DNA of 64,000 bases from JAAZBV01 sp964499695 (lineage in GTDB: Bacteria; Desulfobacterota; DSM-4660; Desulfatiglandales; HGW-15): assembly GCA_964499695.1 (NCBI GenBank), contig CAZCMD010000005.1, positions 1-64,000 of the forward strand, given 5' to 3'. Below, in pieces: positions 34,484 through 42,792 of this stretch (position 1 is the stretch's first letter; each line of letters opens with the position of its first letter). The notes beneath the pieces are model-generated. The model saw only the letters and a list, made by a program, of their open reading frames with translations, had not been told where the DNA came from and searched no databases. Position numbers and translations under genes: made by a program.

Positions 34484-34915
34484 CTATTTCCCGCCTAATA
34501 TCCCCAATACCCCCCGTTTGAAAAACAGGTTTTGATCTTTGATTATAAAATATTTTGAAATATCAGGATCATTCAACCCTTTCTCCAACAGCTTGCTGAT
34601 TTGTGATTTGTTTTCTTCTGATTGCCGGGCATGTCTGATGTAATCCTGAAAATTCAGATCAACCTCAATCTCGAAAGTCTTTTTAATTTCAATATCTCGT
34701 TGTGTATAAAGGGTTTTGATGAATTCTTTGCTCAGGGTTTTATGATGGCTTATATCTACCTCACGCTCAAAGTCCAACAAAGTATCCTGAACAGATATCT
34801 CACAAAAACGGAAATAAGCTTCCTGGTATTCTTTATTTTTTGTAACTGACCTACTGCTGAAATTTTGGGCCTGTTTATCAAATTGTCTTTTTACTATTTC
34901 ATGTAGCTTAGTCAT
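34484..34915 (-). CDS. Methyltransferase with deleted SAM-binding core (143 aa)
   Basis: The N-terminal ~48 residues (VKRQFDKQAQNFSSRSVTKN ... QDTLLDF) match the start of UbiE-like class I methyltransferases, which continue with the SAM-binding D-x-G-x-G-x-G loop. Here the sequence jumps instead to the family's C-terminal third (SKEFIKTLYTQRDIEIKK, FEIEVDLNFQDYIRHARQSE, LLEKGLNDPDISKYF and the FFKRGV end). About 110 residues with the Rossmann core are missing while the reading frame is kept. It cannot bind SAM in the usual way and is probably a pseudogene. AT-rich compared with housekeeping neighbours. Confidence 0.65.
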   Translation of the reverse strand: MTKLHEIVKRQFDKQAQNFSSRSVTKNKEYQEAYFRFCEISVQDTLLDFEREVDISHHKTLSKEFIKTLYTQRDIEIKKTFEIEVDLNFQDYIRHARQSEENKSQISKLLEKGLNDPDISKYFIIKDQNLFFKRGVLGILGGK

Positions 34916-35005
34916 ACACTATTTCATATGCATTGTAAGGTTAACATAGAATTCAGCGGTTTTGTAAGCGGCGAAGTCGCTGGAAAAATCAGCTGAAATG
35001 TTTTG

Positions 35006-35659
35006 TTATGCAATTTTATTACATACGATATATCTTAAGCAATGTGTATGTTCCCCAGCATCACCATGGTTTTCCGGATCGTTTATAATATTTTCTTCAA
35101 TTATCTCAAATTTATGAAAATGACTTCTGATGTCTTCGCTAGAAAAATAGTGCACTGGCCTACCAGGTTTACTTTCAAAAGTATATTTCTCCACTTCCGT
35201 GCCCTTCCCATAACTTTCTTCTTTATCGGAAAAAACGACAAAAAAACAAATTCCACCAATTTTTAATTCCTGATAGCATTTATTGATAAAAAACTCCCGT
35301 TCCTTTTCTCTAAAAAGATGAAGCAAATTAAAACAATATATAGCATCAAACGACTCTCGACCAAAATCAATATCAAGACAAGAGCCAAGCATCATTTTTG
35401 TCTTTAGATCATTTTCTTTTGCGATGGCACATGCTTTTTTTGAAATTTCTACACCACAAACTTCATAGCCTTGCGAAGAAAGAAAATTGGTATGCCTTCC
35501 GTATCCGGCGCCTGGTACGAGTATCTTTTTTACTTCATACTTTTTAAAAAAATCTATCGCACGATATATGGTTTGACTTGGGCTATCACCCCATATTTTA
35601 TTTTCATCTTCAAATCGTTTTTCCCAATAGGAATTTAAATTATCTAAGTAGTTATTCAT
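35006..35659 (-). CDS. Class I SAM-dependent methyltransferase, TehB-like
   Basis: A 217-aa cytoplasmic methyltransferase. SAM motif I is ILVPGAGYGRHTNFLSSQGY (residues ~44-63), motif II GVEISKKA, motif III GSCLDIDFGRESFDAIYCFNLLHLF, and the KIGGICFFVVFSDKEE strand. It resembles TehB-like or thiopurine-type small-molecule methyltransferases by size and motif style; the substrate cannot be told. AT-rich codon use and isolated position among broken genes suggest acquired DNA. Confidence 0.82.
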   Translation of the reverse strand: MNNYLDNLNSYWEKRFEDENKIWGDSPSQTIYRAIDFFKKYEVKKILVPGAGYGRHTNFLSSQGYEVCGVEISKKACAIAKENDLKTKMMLGSCLDIDFGRESFDAIYCFNLLHLFREKEREFFINKCYQELKIGGICFFVVFSDKEESYGKGTEVEKYTFESKPGRPVHYFSSEDIRSHFHKFEIIEENIINDPENHGDAGEHTHCLRYIVCNKIA

Positions 35660-36055
35660 ATTACTCGCTCTCTATTTATTCGTTCAACCAATGATTATAT
35701 GGTTTCTGTTTATCTTCTTAGTTCCAATAAACTTTTCCGGTAAAAAGAACCACTTTCAGTTATCTTCTAACTGTTTATCATGCTTTTTTACAGGGTAAAA
35801 AGAAAACTGTCTTTTCTAAAAAACGCTATTTAAAAAAGGGTTTTGAAGCAGGTAATACTTGCTTTGCCCCGAGTATTTAAATCAATCAATATTTTTTCTG
35901 AAATGTCTGTTTTGAATAGAAACGTGTGCAACTGTATATCAATCTGAATCTGGTTTCAACAGGTTATTATGTGTAGTTCTTTGTTGCATACGCAGGCTAT
36001 ATAAACCCGCCGCTGCACCGTTGTTCTCTTTGGAACTTAACTATGTTCATCCAGT
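35660..36055. other. AT-rich intergenic stretch between methyltransferase genes
   Basis: No gene recognised in either strand. The sequence is AT-rich with homopolymer runs. Given the gene fragments on both sides it may be the remains of deleted genes, but I see no recognisable homology. Confidence 0.4.
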
Positions 36056-36832
36056 TCATTTTTGAGCCAGCAGGTTAATCCTTCGGAAGGTCTCAAAACA
36101 TCTGCCGTCATCATGTTTGGTTTCTTCAATCATCCTTTTGACAACAAATGCCCGGAAAGGCTTTTTGTCCTGTTCCGCAACACATATGATAAAGGGTACC
36201 AGACTCGGCTGGTCTATCCATTTTATTAAGGCATTTGTATCCGGGAAGAACCTGTCAGCGTTTTCTCCCCAGACCTCGGCATTAATAAAGCCGCTGTTCT
36301 TAATGATTTCTCTGTACTCCTCAACCGGCGGCATAAACCAGGGCCATGAAAAATCCATAAAGTATTTTGAGAAACCGGGCAATGCTATAGCTTCTCTAAT
36401 AACCCTGAAGAAGAAAGAACAGTTTCCATCTCCTGCAAAGTTAAATCGCACAACACCTTTTGGCCGTAATGCACGCTTGACGTTATCAAGAAGGTGGTAA
36501 TGGTCCTTTACCCAGTGTAGAGTAGCATTTGAGAAGATAATATCGAAGTCCCGGTCAAATGCGAGATCATTGATATCCATCAGGATAAATCGCAGGTTTT
36601 CGCTCTCTCTTGTAATTGCAGTTTCAATCATACCCCGTGATGCATCTATGCCGATGACCTCACCTTTGGGGACAAGGTTGGAAAGCCTGGCAGTCAAAAC
36701 ACCATCACCACACCCAAGGTCAAGGATTCTCTCTGTGCCTTTAAGTTTAAACTCTTCAACGATCCTCTCTCCCCATTCTTTTTGATGAGAGGAGGCTTGC
36801 TCGTATTTCTTGCCATCAAATTCGTATGCCAT
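36056..36832 (-). CDS. Class I SAM-dependent methyltransferase, trans-aconitate methyltransferase-like
   Basis: A 258-aa methyltransferase. Motif I is ILDLGCGDGVLTARL (residues ~36-50), acidic motif II EVIGIDAS, then FDIIFSNATLHWVKDHYHLL and the post-motif strand RPKGVVRFNFAGDGN. This order and the HWV motif recall trans-aconitate 2-methyltransferase (Tam) and malonyl-ACP methyltransferase (BioC-like) proteins; the C-terminus (PPVEEYREIIKNSGF) agrees with Tam. Substrate unproven. A 68-bp piece of a close homologue survives at 33944-34011, showing that a second copy was once present. Confidence 0.85.
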   Translation of the reverse strand: MAYEFDGKKYEQASSHQKEWGERIVEEFKLKGTERILDLGCGDGVLTARLSNLVPKGEVIGIDASRGMIETAITRESENLRFILMDINDLAFDRDFDIIFSNATLHWVKDHYHLLDNVKRALRPKGVVRFNFAGDGNCSFFFRVIREAIALPGFSKYFMDFSWPWFMPPVEEYREIIKNSGFINAEVWGENADRFFPDTNALIKWIDQPSLVPFIICVAEQDKKPFRAFVVKRMIEETKHDDGRCFETFRRINLLAQK

Positions 36833-37047
36833 ATTTTTTGTCTGCAGAAAATAAATTTACTTTAATGCGTGGAGTAAAGCGAAATACCTTTCCTCTCACC
36901 ATATCGATATTACATATATTGTACTCAAATTCATTATAAGGACAAGCACTTAATTAATGGGTGCAGTTAATGAACTTGACACCTTTTCCCTTACACTTTA
37001 TACTCCCTTTTAAAATTAAGTTATTATTAATAAAGGAGAATTTTTGA

Positions 37048-37542
37048 ATGGGAAAGTACGGTAAGTATATCGTCACTGAATTCTATGACAAATTCCAGCT
37101 CCCGGAAGAAAGGGCCTGGGAAAAGGCAATTATGGGTCGTGGCCCGCTTGAAGATGGTCTCAGGCGTATGATGGAACATATGGTCTGGATGGACTCCAAT
37201 GTTATCCCTGGCGCATTTTATGCTGAGGCCGTATGGTTCTGGCCCCCTTCTATAACAGGCCGTGTAATAACCCCGCCAAAGCCGGGCGAGGAAGACAAGC
37301 ATGGCATCCCGCCACATGCACACACATTTCCTGAGCTTCTTTCCTATTATGGAACAGATATGAATAACCCCAGGAATATTGGTTGCCAGATCGAGATATG
37401 GCTTGAGGGTGAAAAATATGTGTTTGATAAATCCTTTGTCCTGTATATCCCGGAGAATGTAGTGCATTGTCCCCTGAAGATGCATAATATGACAATGCCT
37501 CTTTTCCATTTCACAATGGGACCTGGAGAAAGCTATACGTAA
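37048..37542 (+). CDS. Cupin-fold protein A of a tandem pair
   Basis: A 164-aa protein with a single cupin core. The metal-binding pattern H-x-H-x5-E is seen in PPHAHTFPELLSYYG and the second motif in FVLYIPENVVHCPL, with the final MPLFHFTMGPG strand. An N-terminal ~50-residue extension (motif MGRGPLEDGLRRMMEHMVWMDS) is unlike ordinary short cupins. No signal peptide. It is followed after 59 bases by a paralogue with the same core, which suggests a heteromeric complex or two related activities. I do not know the function; the pair lies in no recognisable pathway context. The start has AAAGGAGA upstream. Confidence 0.75.
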   Translation: MGKYGKYIVTEFYDKFQLPEERAWEKAIMGRGPLEDGLRRMMEHMVWMDSNVIPGAFYAEAVWFWPPSITGRVITPPKPGEEDKHGIPPHAHTFPELLSYYGTDMNNPRNIGCQIEIWLEGEKYVFDKSFVLYIPENVVHCPLKMHNMTMPLFHFTMGPGESYT

Positions 37543-37601
37543 TTATGAAGTAATTATTGTGTAACGATATTATAAATCTGAATAATAAAGTGAGATAAAA
37601 T

Positions 37602-38048
37602 ATGTCAGAACAAAAATATACAAAATATTTTATATTTGATGATAAAAAAGGCCTTAAGCTCCCATCATACAGGTTGAATACCGACTCGAAAAAGATAATA
37701 AGAATGACCCATATAGATGCTGATACGGTTAAGGGTGCGACCTTTTATAATGAAATGATGTGGATACTACCCGGGTTTGATAAAGACTGTAAGGATAAGA
37801 AACCGAATTTCAAGGAGGAGCATACCCATGATTTCGGCGAGCTTATGTGCTTTTACGGCCTGAATTATGAAAATGTCATGGACCTTGGTGCAGAGATAGA
37901 GTTTTCTATTGATGGTGAAACACATATCATCAAAGAGAGCTTTACCGCATTTATACCGCCGGGTGTAAAACACGGCCCCCTTACCATCAGGAATGTTACA
38001 CGGCCCATTGCGCACATGATAGCCTGCACAACCGGGAGATATAAGTAG
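37602..38048 (+). CDS. Cupin-fold protein B of a tandem pair
   Basis: A 148-aa paralogue of the preceding gene. Its motif 1 is EEHTHDFGELMCFYGLN, and motif 2 is FTAFIPPGVKHGPLTIRNV, matching those of protein A by position and spacing (HTHDFGEL versus HAHTFPEL). The N-terminus (YTKYFIFDDKKGLKLPSYR) differs. Cytoplasmic. It ends 29 bases before a strong terminator, so A and B form a two-gene transcript. Function unknown; a dioxygenase, isomerase or small-molecule-binding role would be in keeping with cupins. Confidence 0.75.
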   Translation: MSEQKYTKYFIFDDKKGLKLPSYRLNTDSKKIIRMTHIDADTVKGATFYNEMMWILPGFDKDCKDKKPNFKEEHTHDFGELMCFYGLNYENVMDLGAEIEFSIDGETHIIKESFTAFIPPGVKHGPLTIRNVTRPIAHMIACTTGRYK

Positions 38049-38077
38049 TATTACCTTATTAAGGGTAAACACGGAGA

Positions 38078-38107
38078 GGTTGAGTCAGTTATGTCTCAAC
38101 CTTTTTT
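38078..38107 (+). terminator. Rho-independent terminator after the cupin pair
   Basis: Seven-bp stem GGTTGAG / CTCAACC, ten-base loop, then six T. It lies between the second cupin gene and the 59-residue gene. Confidence 0.85.
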
Positions 38108-38144
38108 GTCCTTAATAAAATATAACCAGCAAGGAGGAAATAAA

Positions 38145-38324
38145 ATGAAAAATGTAGAGATGAATCTTGAAGGAAATATCCTGACAATAAAGGTGGATAT
38201 TACAAAGGAATTCGGACCCTCTTCATCAGGGAAGACCATTATTATTGCAACAACCGAAGGAAATATCGCTATTCCTGACAAAGATGATGTTAAGATCGGC
38301 CTGAACGTATATAAGAAGAAATAG
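38145..38324 (+). CDS. Conserved 59-aa protein, unknown
   Basis: A small soluble protein (MKNVEMNLEGNILTIKVDI ... EFGPSSSGKTIIIATTEGN ... VKIGLNVYKKK) of mostly beta-strand pattern. The start at 38145 is set by a perfect AAGGAGGAAA site; an earlier in-frame ATG at 38091 lies inside the terminator of the preceding genes and is rejected. I recognise the GPSxSGKTIIIAxTEGN block as recurring in deltaproteobacterial small proteins without known function. The SGKT string is not in a Walker A context. Monocistronic. Confidence 0.8.
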   Translation: MKNVEMNLEGNILTIKVDITKEFGPSSSGKTIIIATTEGNIAIPDKDDVKIGLNVYKKK

Positions 38325-38465
38325 CCGATCTTTACGTTTATCAAAGCTCTTCGTAGGGTGGCCTTTTACAGGTCACCTGGCTTTTCAGGATTTTTTGTTC
38401 CCACGGTGACCGTGGTAACGAAAGGTATTTAGTTTGCCTACCCTTCATGCAGATATCTTATAATT

Positions 38466-39479
38466 TTATAGCCTGCCTTCATATGCCTCCATGGCCTCAT
38501 TTAAAAGGTCCGCCTCCATGTGGCTGTATCTTGGGGAAAAGTGGAACAGTGTAAATTTCTTAACCTCTGCTGCCCTTGCTACCCTGCCTGCCTCAGCCGC
38601 TGTAAGATGGTACTTTTCTTTTGCGGCTTTGTTATCCTGTTCTGAAAAGGCAGCCTCAATGAACAGGTGATCAGAACCCCTTGCAAGGTCTATTATCTTT
38701 TCAATGTTTTCATTGCTCCCGATCACATCGGTAATATAGGTGATCTTCTGGCCCGGCGTTATGGTGGCGATTTTTTCCGCAAGGCTGCCAAGGGTGAACC
38801 TTACTTTTTCAGGTGTCTTATCCCTTTCTCCTTTTGTTACAAAAAAATCCCCATCCTCTGGGCTTCCTTCGTATATCTCCTTCTTAAAGGCGGTAAGCCA
38901 GGGGCCAGTATCAAGATTGAGCCTTTTCAACTCCTCTTTGTTAATATTTACATGAAAATTTTCCTCTAATGTAAGACCCAGGCATGGTATCCTGTGGTCA
39001 AGCAGTACACCCCTTACTCTGAACCCTTGTGTTTCATACAGGATGTTGTCAGCAATATTCGTCATCACCGGATCACCCGGTCTGAAGCCTTCACGACACA
39101 GATATTTTTGAGTAACCATTTTATCTTCATGGACTTCTGTTACATTTAAAGTAAGGTTATATTCATATTCCTGTACTAGATTCCATACATACCCGTTGAG
39201 TTTTCCCTCCATATGCCTGAAAAAATCGGGCGGCCCGAAAAGATGCAGCTCACTGTCTCTGCCCAGGAAGATCCTCAGAAGCTTGTCAAATCCAGTGAAA
39301 TGGTCCATGTGGGCATGGGTGACAAATGCATGGGTTATCTTTAATAAATCCCTCGGGGTGAGGGGAATAATCTCTCCAAGGTCAAACATGAGCGCCCTTT
39401 TTTCATATAAAAAGGGGATAAAGAGCCCCGGATCAGAAAAGGGGTCATTAACAAGTCTGGGGTAAAAAGATGGCTTCAT
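38466..39479 (-). CDS. RNase Z-like metallo-beta-lactamase-fold protein
   Basis: A 337-aa MBL-fold hydrolase. The zinc motif is THAHMDHFTGFDKLL (H-x-H-x-D-H), further ligands lie in ITDVIGSNEN and the C-terminal HFSPRYSH. The arrangement matches ElaC/RNase Z relatives, but this group is longer and lacks the typical exosite-rich order of tRNase Z, so the substrate may not be pre-tRNA. No signal peptide. Divergent from uvrC. Confidence 0.8.
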   Translation of the reverse strand: MKPSFYPRLVNDPFSDPGLFIPFLYEKRALMFDLGEIIPLTPRDLLKITHAFVTHAHMDHFTGFDKLLRIFLGRDSELHLFGPPDFFRHMEGKLNGYVWNLVQEYEYNLTLNVTEVHEDKMVTQKYLCREGFRPGDPVMTNIADNILYETQGFRVRGVLLDHRIPCLGLTLEENFHVNINKEELKRLNLDTGPWLTAFKKEIYEGSPEDGDFFVTKGERDKTPEKVRFTLGSLAEKIATITPGQKITYITDVIGSNENIEKIIDLARGSDHLFIEAAFSEQDNKAAKEKYHLTAAEAGRVARAAEVKKFTLFHFSPRYSHMEADLLNEAMEAYEGRL

Positions 39480-39586
39480 TGAAATTCGCTGTTATTATTT
39501 CAGGTTATCATCAAAGATTCTTGTATTATCTATCACCTATCTTTATATTGTTCAAGAAATCCATATTAAAAATTGTTGGTAGCTAG

Positions 39587-41422
39587 ATGAACTCATCCGA
39601 ACAGAATAGGTTTGATATAAAATCAGGAGATTTCAAAAAGGAATTTCCAACTGAACCGGGCGTCTACATATTCAGGGACAGTGCTGAAAGGGTTATTTAT
39701 GTAGGAAAGGCCAAAAACATCAGGAACAGGGTCTCCTCATACTTTAACTCCCCTGCTGACATGACACCTAAGACTGTCATGATGGTATCAAAGGCAAGAT
39801 ATCTGGAATTCATACTCACCTCCTCAGAGAATGAGGCCTTTTTACTTGAAAGCTCCCTTATTAAAAAGCATATACCCAGGTACAACATTGTCCTGCGTGA
39901 TGACAAACAGTATCCATACCTCAAGATACCGACAGATGAACCTTACCCAAGGCTTGAGTTTGTAAGAAGACTTAAAAATGACGGGGCAGTCTATTTTGGT
40001 CCCTATTCTTCAGCCGGGGCGCTCAGGGATACCACAAGGCTCATAAACAGGATATTCAGGCTCAGGAAATGCTCAAAGGGCCATATGGCCACAAGGTCAA
40101 GACCCTGCCTCAATTTCCAGTTAAATAGATGCCTTGCCCCATGCACCCATGATGTTTCAATAGACGAATATGCTGCGATCGTTAAAAACGTCAGGCTTTT
40201 TCTGGAGGGGAGGAGCAAAGAGCTTATAAAACAGCTTGAAGCTGATATGAAAAGGTATGCATCAGAGGAAAACTATGAGGATGCAGCCAGGGTAAGGGAT
40301 CAGATAAAGGCAGTCCTTAAAACGATTGAGACCCAGAATGTCTCATCAACCAGGGGTGAAGACCAGGACATAATAGGTGTAGCCCAGAAAAACGGGATAT
40401 CCCAGGTGGTTATATTCTTTTCCAGAAAAGGGGTAATCACCGGTAGCAGGGATTTCAGGTTTGAGAACAAGGAGGTTACACCCTCTGAGGTGATCGAGGC
40501 ATTCCTGAAACAGTATTATCGTGAAGACGGGTACGTGCCAAAAAGTATACTAATTTCCCACCCGATTGAAGAACTTGAGCCCATTTCAGGTTGGCTTTCT
40601 TATCTTGCAAAAAAAAAAATAACCATAACCTGCCCGGTTCGAGGGAAAAGGGCCGGCATGGTAAAACTAGCAGTAAAAAACGCCGAAAGTATCCTGAATA
40701 GATCAGAAAATCGGAGTCCGGTTGATATCCTTGAGATGGCAAAAACAGCCTTAAATCTTATAAAGGTACCCTATAAAATTGAGGCAATGGACATATCAAA
40801 TATACAGGGTAGCCAGGCGGTTGGTACGATTGTTGCATTTGTAGAGGGCAGACCCCATAAGGAGGGGTACAGGAATTTCAGGATCAAGGATGTGAAGGGC
40901 ATTGATGATTATGAGATGATGTCAGAGATGGTTAAAAGGCGCCTTTTACACGGTGATCTCCCTGACCTCTTTATAATAGATGGAGGAAAGGGTCATCTGA
41001 TGGCAGTAAGCCGTGTTTTATCAGAACTGCCGTCGGGCATTGAACATCCGGCCCTTGTAGCCGTTGCGAAGGAGAGGGAGCAGGGTGTTACGGGTGACAA
41101 GCTCTATCTTCCAGGCAGGAAGAATCCCCTGCGGCTTAACAGTGATCATCCTGTGCTCCTTTTGATTATGGGAATAAGGGATGAGGTGCACAGGAGGGCG
41201 GTAACCTATCATCGTAAACTGAGAAAGAAGGAGACCATAAAATCCGCCCTTGATAGAATACCGGGCATCGGACCTTCAAAGAGAAACCTGCTTTTAAAGG
41301 CGTTCGGCAGCCTGGAGGCAATAAAAGAGGCAAGCGAAGAAGAGCTTATTAAGGTGAAAGGGATAACAAAAGTAATAGCAAAGATGATTAAAGAGCTGTT
41401 TTCTACCCGCGGTGAAGGCTGA
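39587..41422 (+). CDS. uvrC: UvrABC excision nuclease subunit C
   Basis: A 611-aa UvrC. It has an N-terminal GIY-YIG nuclease for the 3' cut (GVYIFRDSAERVIYVGKAKN, residues 22-41), a Cys-rich patch (RKCSKGHMATRSRPCLNFQLNRCLAPC), the UvrB-binding UVR motif near residues 210-245, an RNase H-like nuclease for the 5' cut (EAMDISNIQGSQAVG ... DLFIIDGGKGHL), and a C-terminal HhH pair (IPGIGPSKRNLLLKAFGS). Length is normal. It makes both incisions in nucleotide excision repair with UvrA and UvrB, which are not here. Confidence 0.98.
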   Translation: MNSSEQNRFDIKSGDFKKEFPTEPGVYIFRDSAERVIYVGKAKNIRNRVSSYFNSPADMTPKTVMMVSKARYLEFILTSSENEAFLLESSLIKKHIPRYNIVLRDDKQYPYLKIPTDEPYPRLEFVRRLKNDGAVYFGPYSSAGALRDTTRLINRIFRLRKCSKGHMATRSRPCLNFQLNRCLAPCTHDVSIDEYAAIVKNVRLFLEGRSKELIKQLEADMKRYASEENYEDAARVRDQIKAVLKTIETQNVSSTRGEDQDIIGVAQKNGISQVVIFFSRKGVITGSRDFRFENKEVTPSEVIEAFLKQYYREDGYVPKSILISHPIEELEPISGWLSYLAKKKITITCPVRGKRAGMVKLAVKNAESILNRSENRSPVDILEMAKTALNLIKVPYKIEAMDISNIQGSQAVGTIVAFVEGRPHKEGYRNFRIKDVKGIDDYEMMSEMVKRRLLHGDLPDLFIIDGGKGHLMAVSRVLSELPSGIEHPALVAVAKEREQGVTGDKLYLPGRKNPLRLNSDHPVLLLIMGIRDEVHRRAVTYHRKLRKKETIKSALDRIPGIGPSKRNLLLKAFGSLEAIKEASEEELIKVKGITKVIAKMIKELFSTRGEG

Positions 41423-41558
41423 TTCTGAAAACAAAATATTATGGTTGACAATCATTTTTGCTTTATGTTAACTATCCTCCAACTTCTGTTGATAATTAAT
41501 CGTAAGTTGCATCTTCGCTGACTCAATCAATAAAGTTGTAAAAAAAGGAAAAAGTATT

Positions 41559-42467
41559 GTGGCTTTCAAAAAGGTAACAATAGTAATTCTTCCGGACGGC
41601 GTTAATTCCGTCAAACAGATAAAGATTCCGAAGATGTTTATAGGGTTAGTCATTATCTGTATTATCTCCGGCCTTTCCGTCTTAGGTTGGGCTTGTAATG
41701 ATTACTGTCGTATTAAATCACAGATACCTCTCAATGCACAGCTCCAGGAAGAGAATAGACAACAGAAGGCCCAGCTTGCCTCTCTCTCAAACAAGATAGA
41801 CAAGATCAATACCAAGATGGTCGAGCTTAAAAAGTTTGATAACAAGCTCAAGATTATGGTGAATCTTGAACCAGGTGATGACAGTACCCCGTTCTTAGGT
41901 GTTGGTGGCTCTGATCCCAGTCTTATGAATGCCGAATATTCTATTGAAAAGGCACATCAGAAACTTGTCAGGCTGATGCACCAGTCACTTGATAATCTGA
42001 ATACTGAGATTGCTGTCCAGACACAGGAAAAGACCGAGCTTTATAATTTTCTTGATAGTCGAAAATCCATGTTTGCATGTACGCCTTCCATATGGCCCAC
42101 AAAGGGGTGGGTCAGTTCGAAGTTCGGTTACAGGATTTCACCCTTCACCAACGAAAAGGAATTTCATAACGGCCTGGATGTGGCAGCAAAAGCCGGGTCA
42201 CCCATTATTGCCCCGGCTGATGGCATTATCTCGGGCATTGAAAAGACCTATGGCTATGGGAATCTGCTAACGGTTAATCACGGGTATGGTCTTAAAACAA
42301 GATATGCCCACCTCTCAAAGATACTTGTTAAAAAAGGGCAGGCTATAAAACGCGGGGATACCATAGCAGAAATAGGTAACACAGGCCGTTCAACAGGCCC
42401 CCACCTCCACTACGAGATATTCCTTGAGGGGGTTCCGGTAGATCCAGGCCGCTATATACTTAATTAG
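41559..42467 (+). CDS. M23-family peptidoglycan endopeptidase
   Basis: A 302-aa membrane-anchored protein. One transmembrane helix (residues ~25-45), a coiled coil (residues ~55-105, LQEENRQQKAQLASLSNKIDK), and a C-terminal LytM/M23 domain with zinc ligands in FHNGLDVAAKAGSP and HLHYEIFLEGVPVDP, including the GRSTGPHLHYE signature. It starts at a GTG with AAAAAAGGAAAAAG upstream. It probably cleaves peptide cross-links during growth or acts with a periplasmic partner. Position directly before secA is conserved in many deltaproteobacteria. Confidence 0.93.
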   Translation: MAFKKVTIVILPDGVNSVKQIKIPKMFIGLVIICIISGLSVLGWACNDYCRIKSQIPLNAQLQEENRQQKAQLASLSNKIDKINTKMVELKKFDNKLKIMVNLEPGDDSTPFLGVGGSDPSLMNAEYSIEKAHQKLVRLMHQSLDNLNTEIAVQTQEKTELYNFLDSRKSMFACTPSIWPTKGWVSSKFGYRISPFTNEKEFHNGLDVAAKAGSPIIAPADGIISGIEKTYGYGNLLTVNHGYGLKTRYAHLSKILVKKGQAIKRGDTIAEIGNTGRSTGPHLHYEIFLEGVPVDPGRYILN

Positions 42468-42792
42468 TGTGCATCCGGAAAGAAGCAAAACCTGGAAGAA
42501 GCTTTCAGCAGTCAACGATCATCTTTCTTCAGCCTGTTCTAACCAATCTAACCAAAGGTAGATATCAACGAGCATCGAGGCGGTTCTCCTTTGTACATTT
42601 ATCTGTCTCCCTTTTCGGCACGGTAGAGCCCCTTCTATAATAGAAGGTACCTTGAGTTCTATGTTTTTTCCTGCCGGGGCATCCTCATCAAATAAAAAAA
42701 TATAACGATTTATTGTTTTGGATAATTATGTTAAGAAAGTGTTCTTATCGAAGCAGAAAGGATATTTATCAGAATATATTGGTATAGAGATC
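42468..42792. other. Intergenic region before secA, with repeat and hairpin
   Basis: Contains the third ATCAGC-type repeat copy (42501-42536) and a small perfect palindrome CCTTCTAT/ATAGAAGG (42631-42647) that could end the M23 message or affect secA. An AT-rich stretch at 42685-42725 probably holds the secA promoter. The frame in front of secA is open from a TTG at 42718, giving 25 poorly conserved residues. Confidence 0.45.
42501..42536. repeat. Dispersed ATCAGC-type repeat, third copy (partial)
   Basis: TTTCAGCAGTCAACGATCATC followed by TTCAGCC, with the same CATCC-GAAAGAAG-AAAACC lead-in from 42472 as the copy at 8318-8388. The right half of the element is missing. Confidence 0.5.

Noticed and set aside
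37027..37509. 160-codon frame opposite cupin A
   Set aside because: Antisense shadow; the plus-strand cupin has motifs and a ribosome binding site.
38091..38144. Upstream ATG for the 59-residue gene
   Set aside because: It lies inside a rho-independent terminator and has no Shine-Dalgarno; 38145 has a perfect one.
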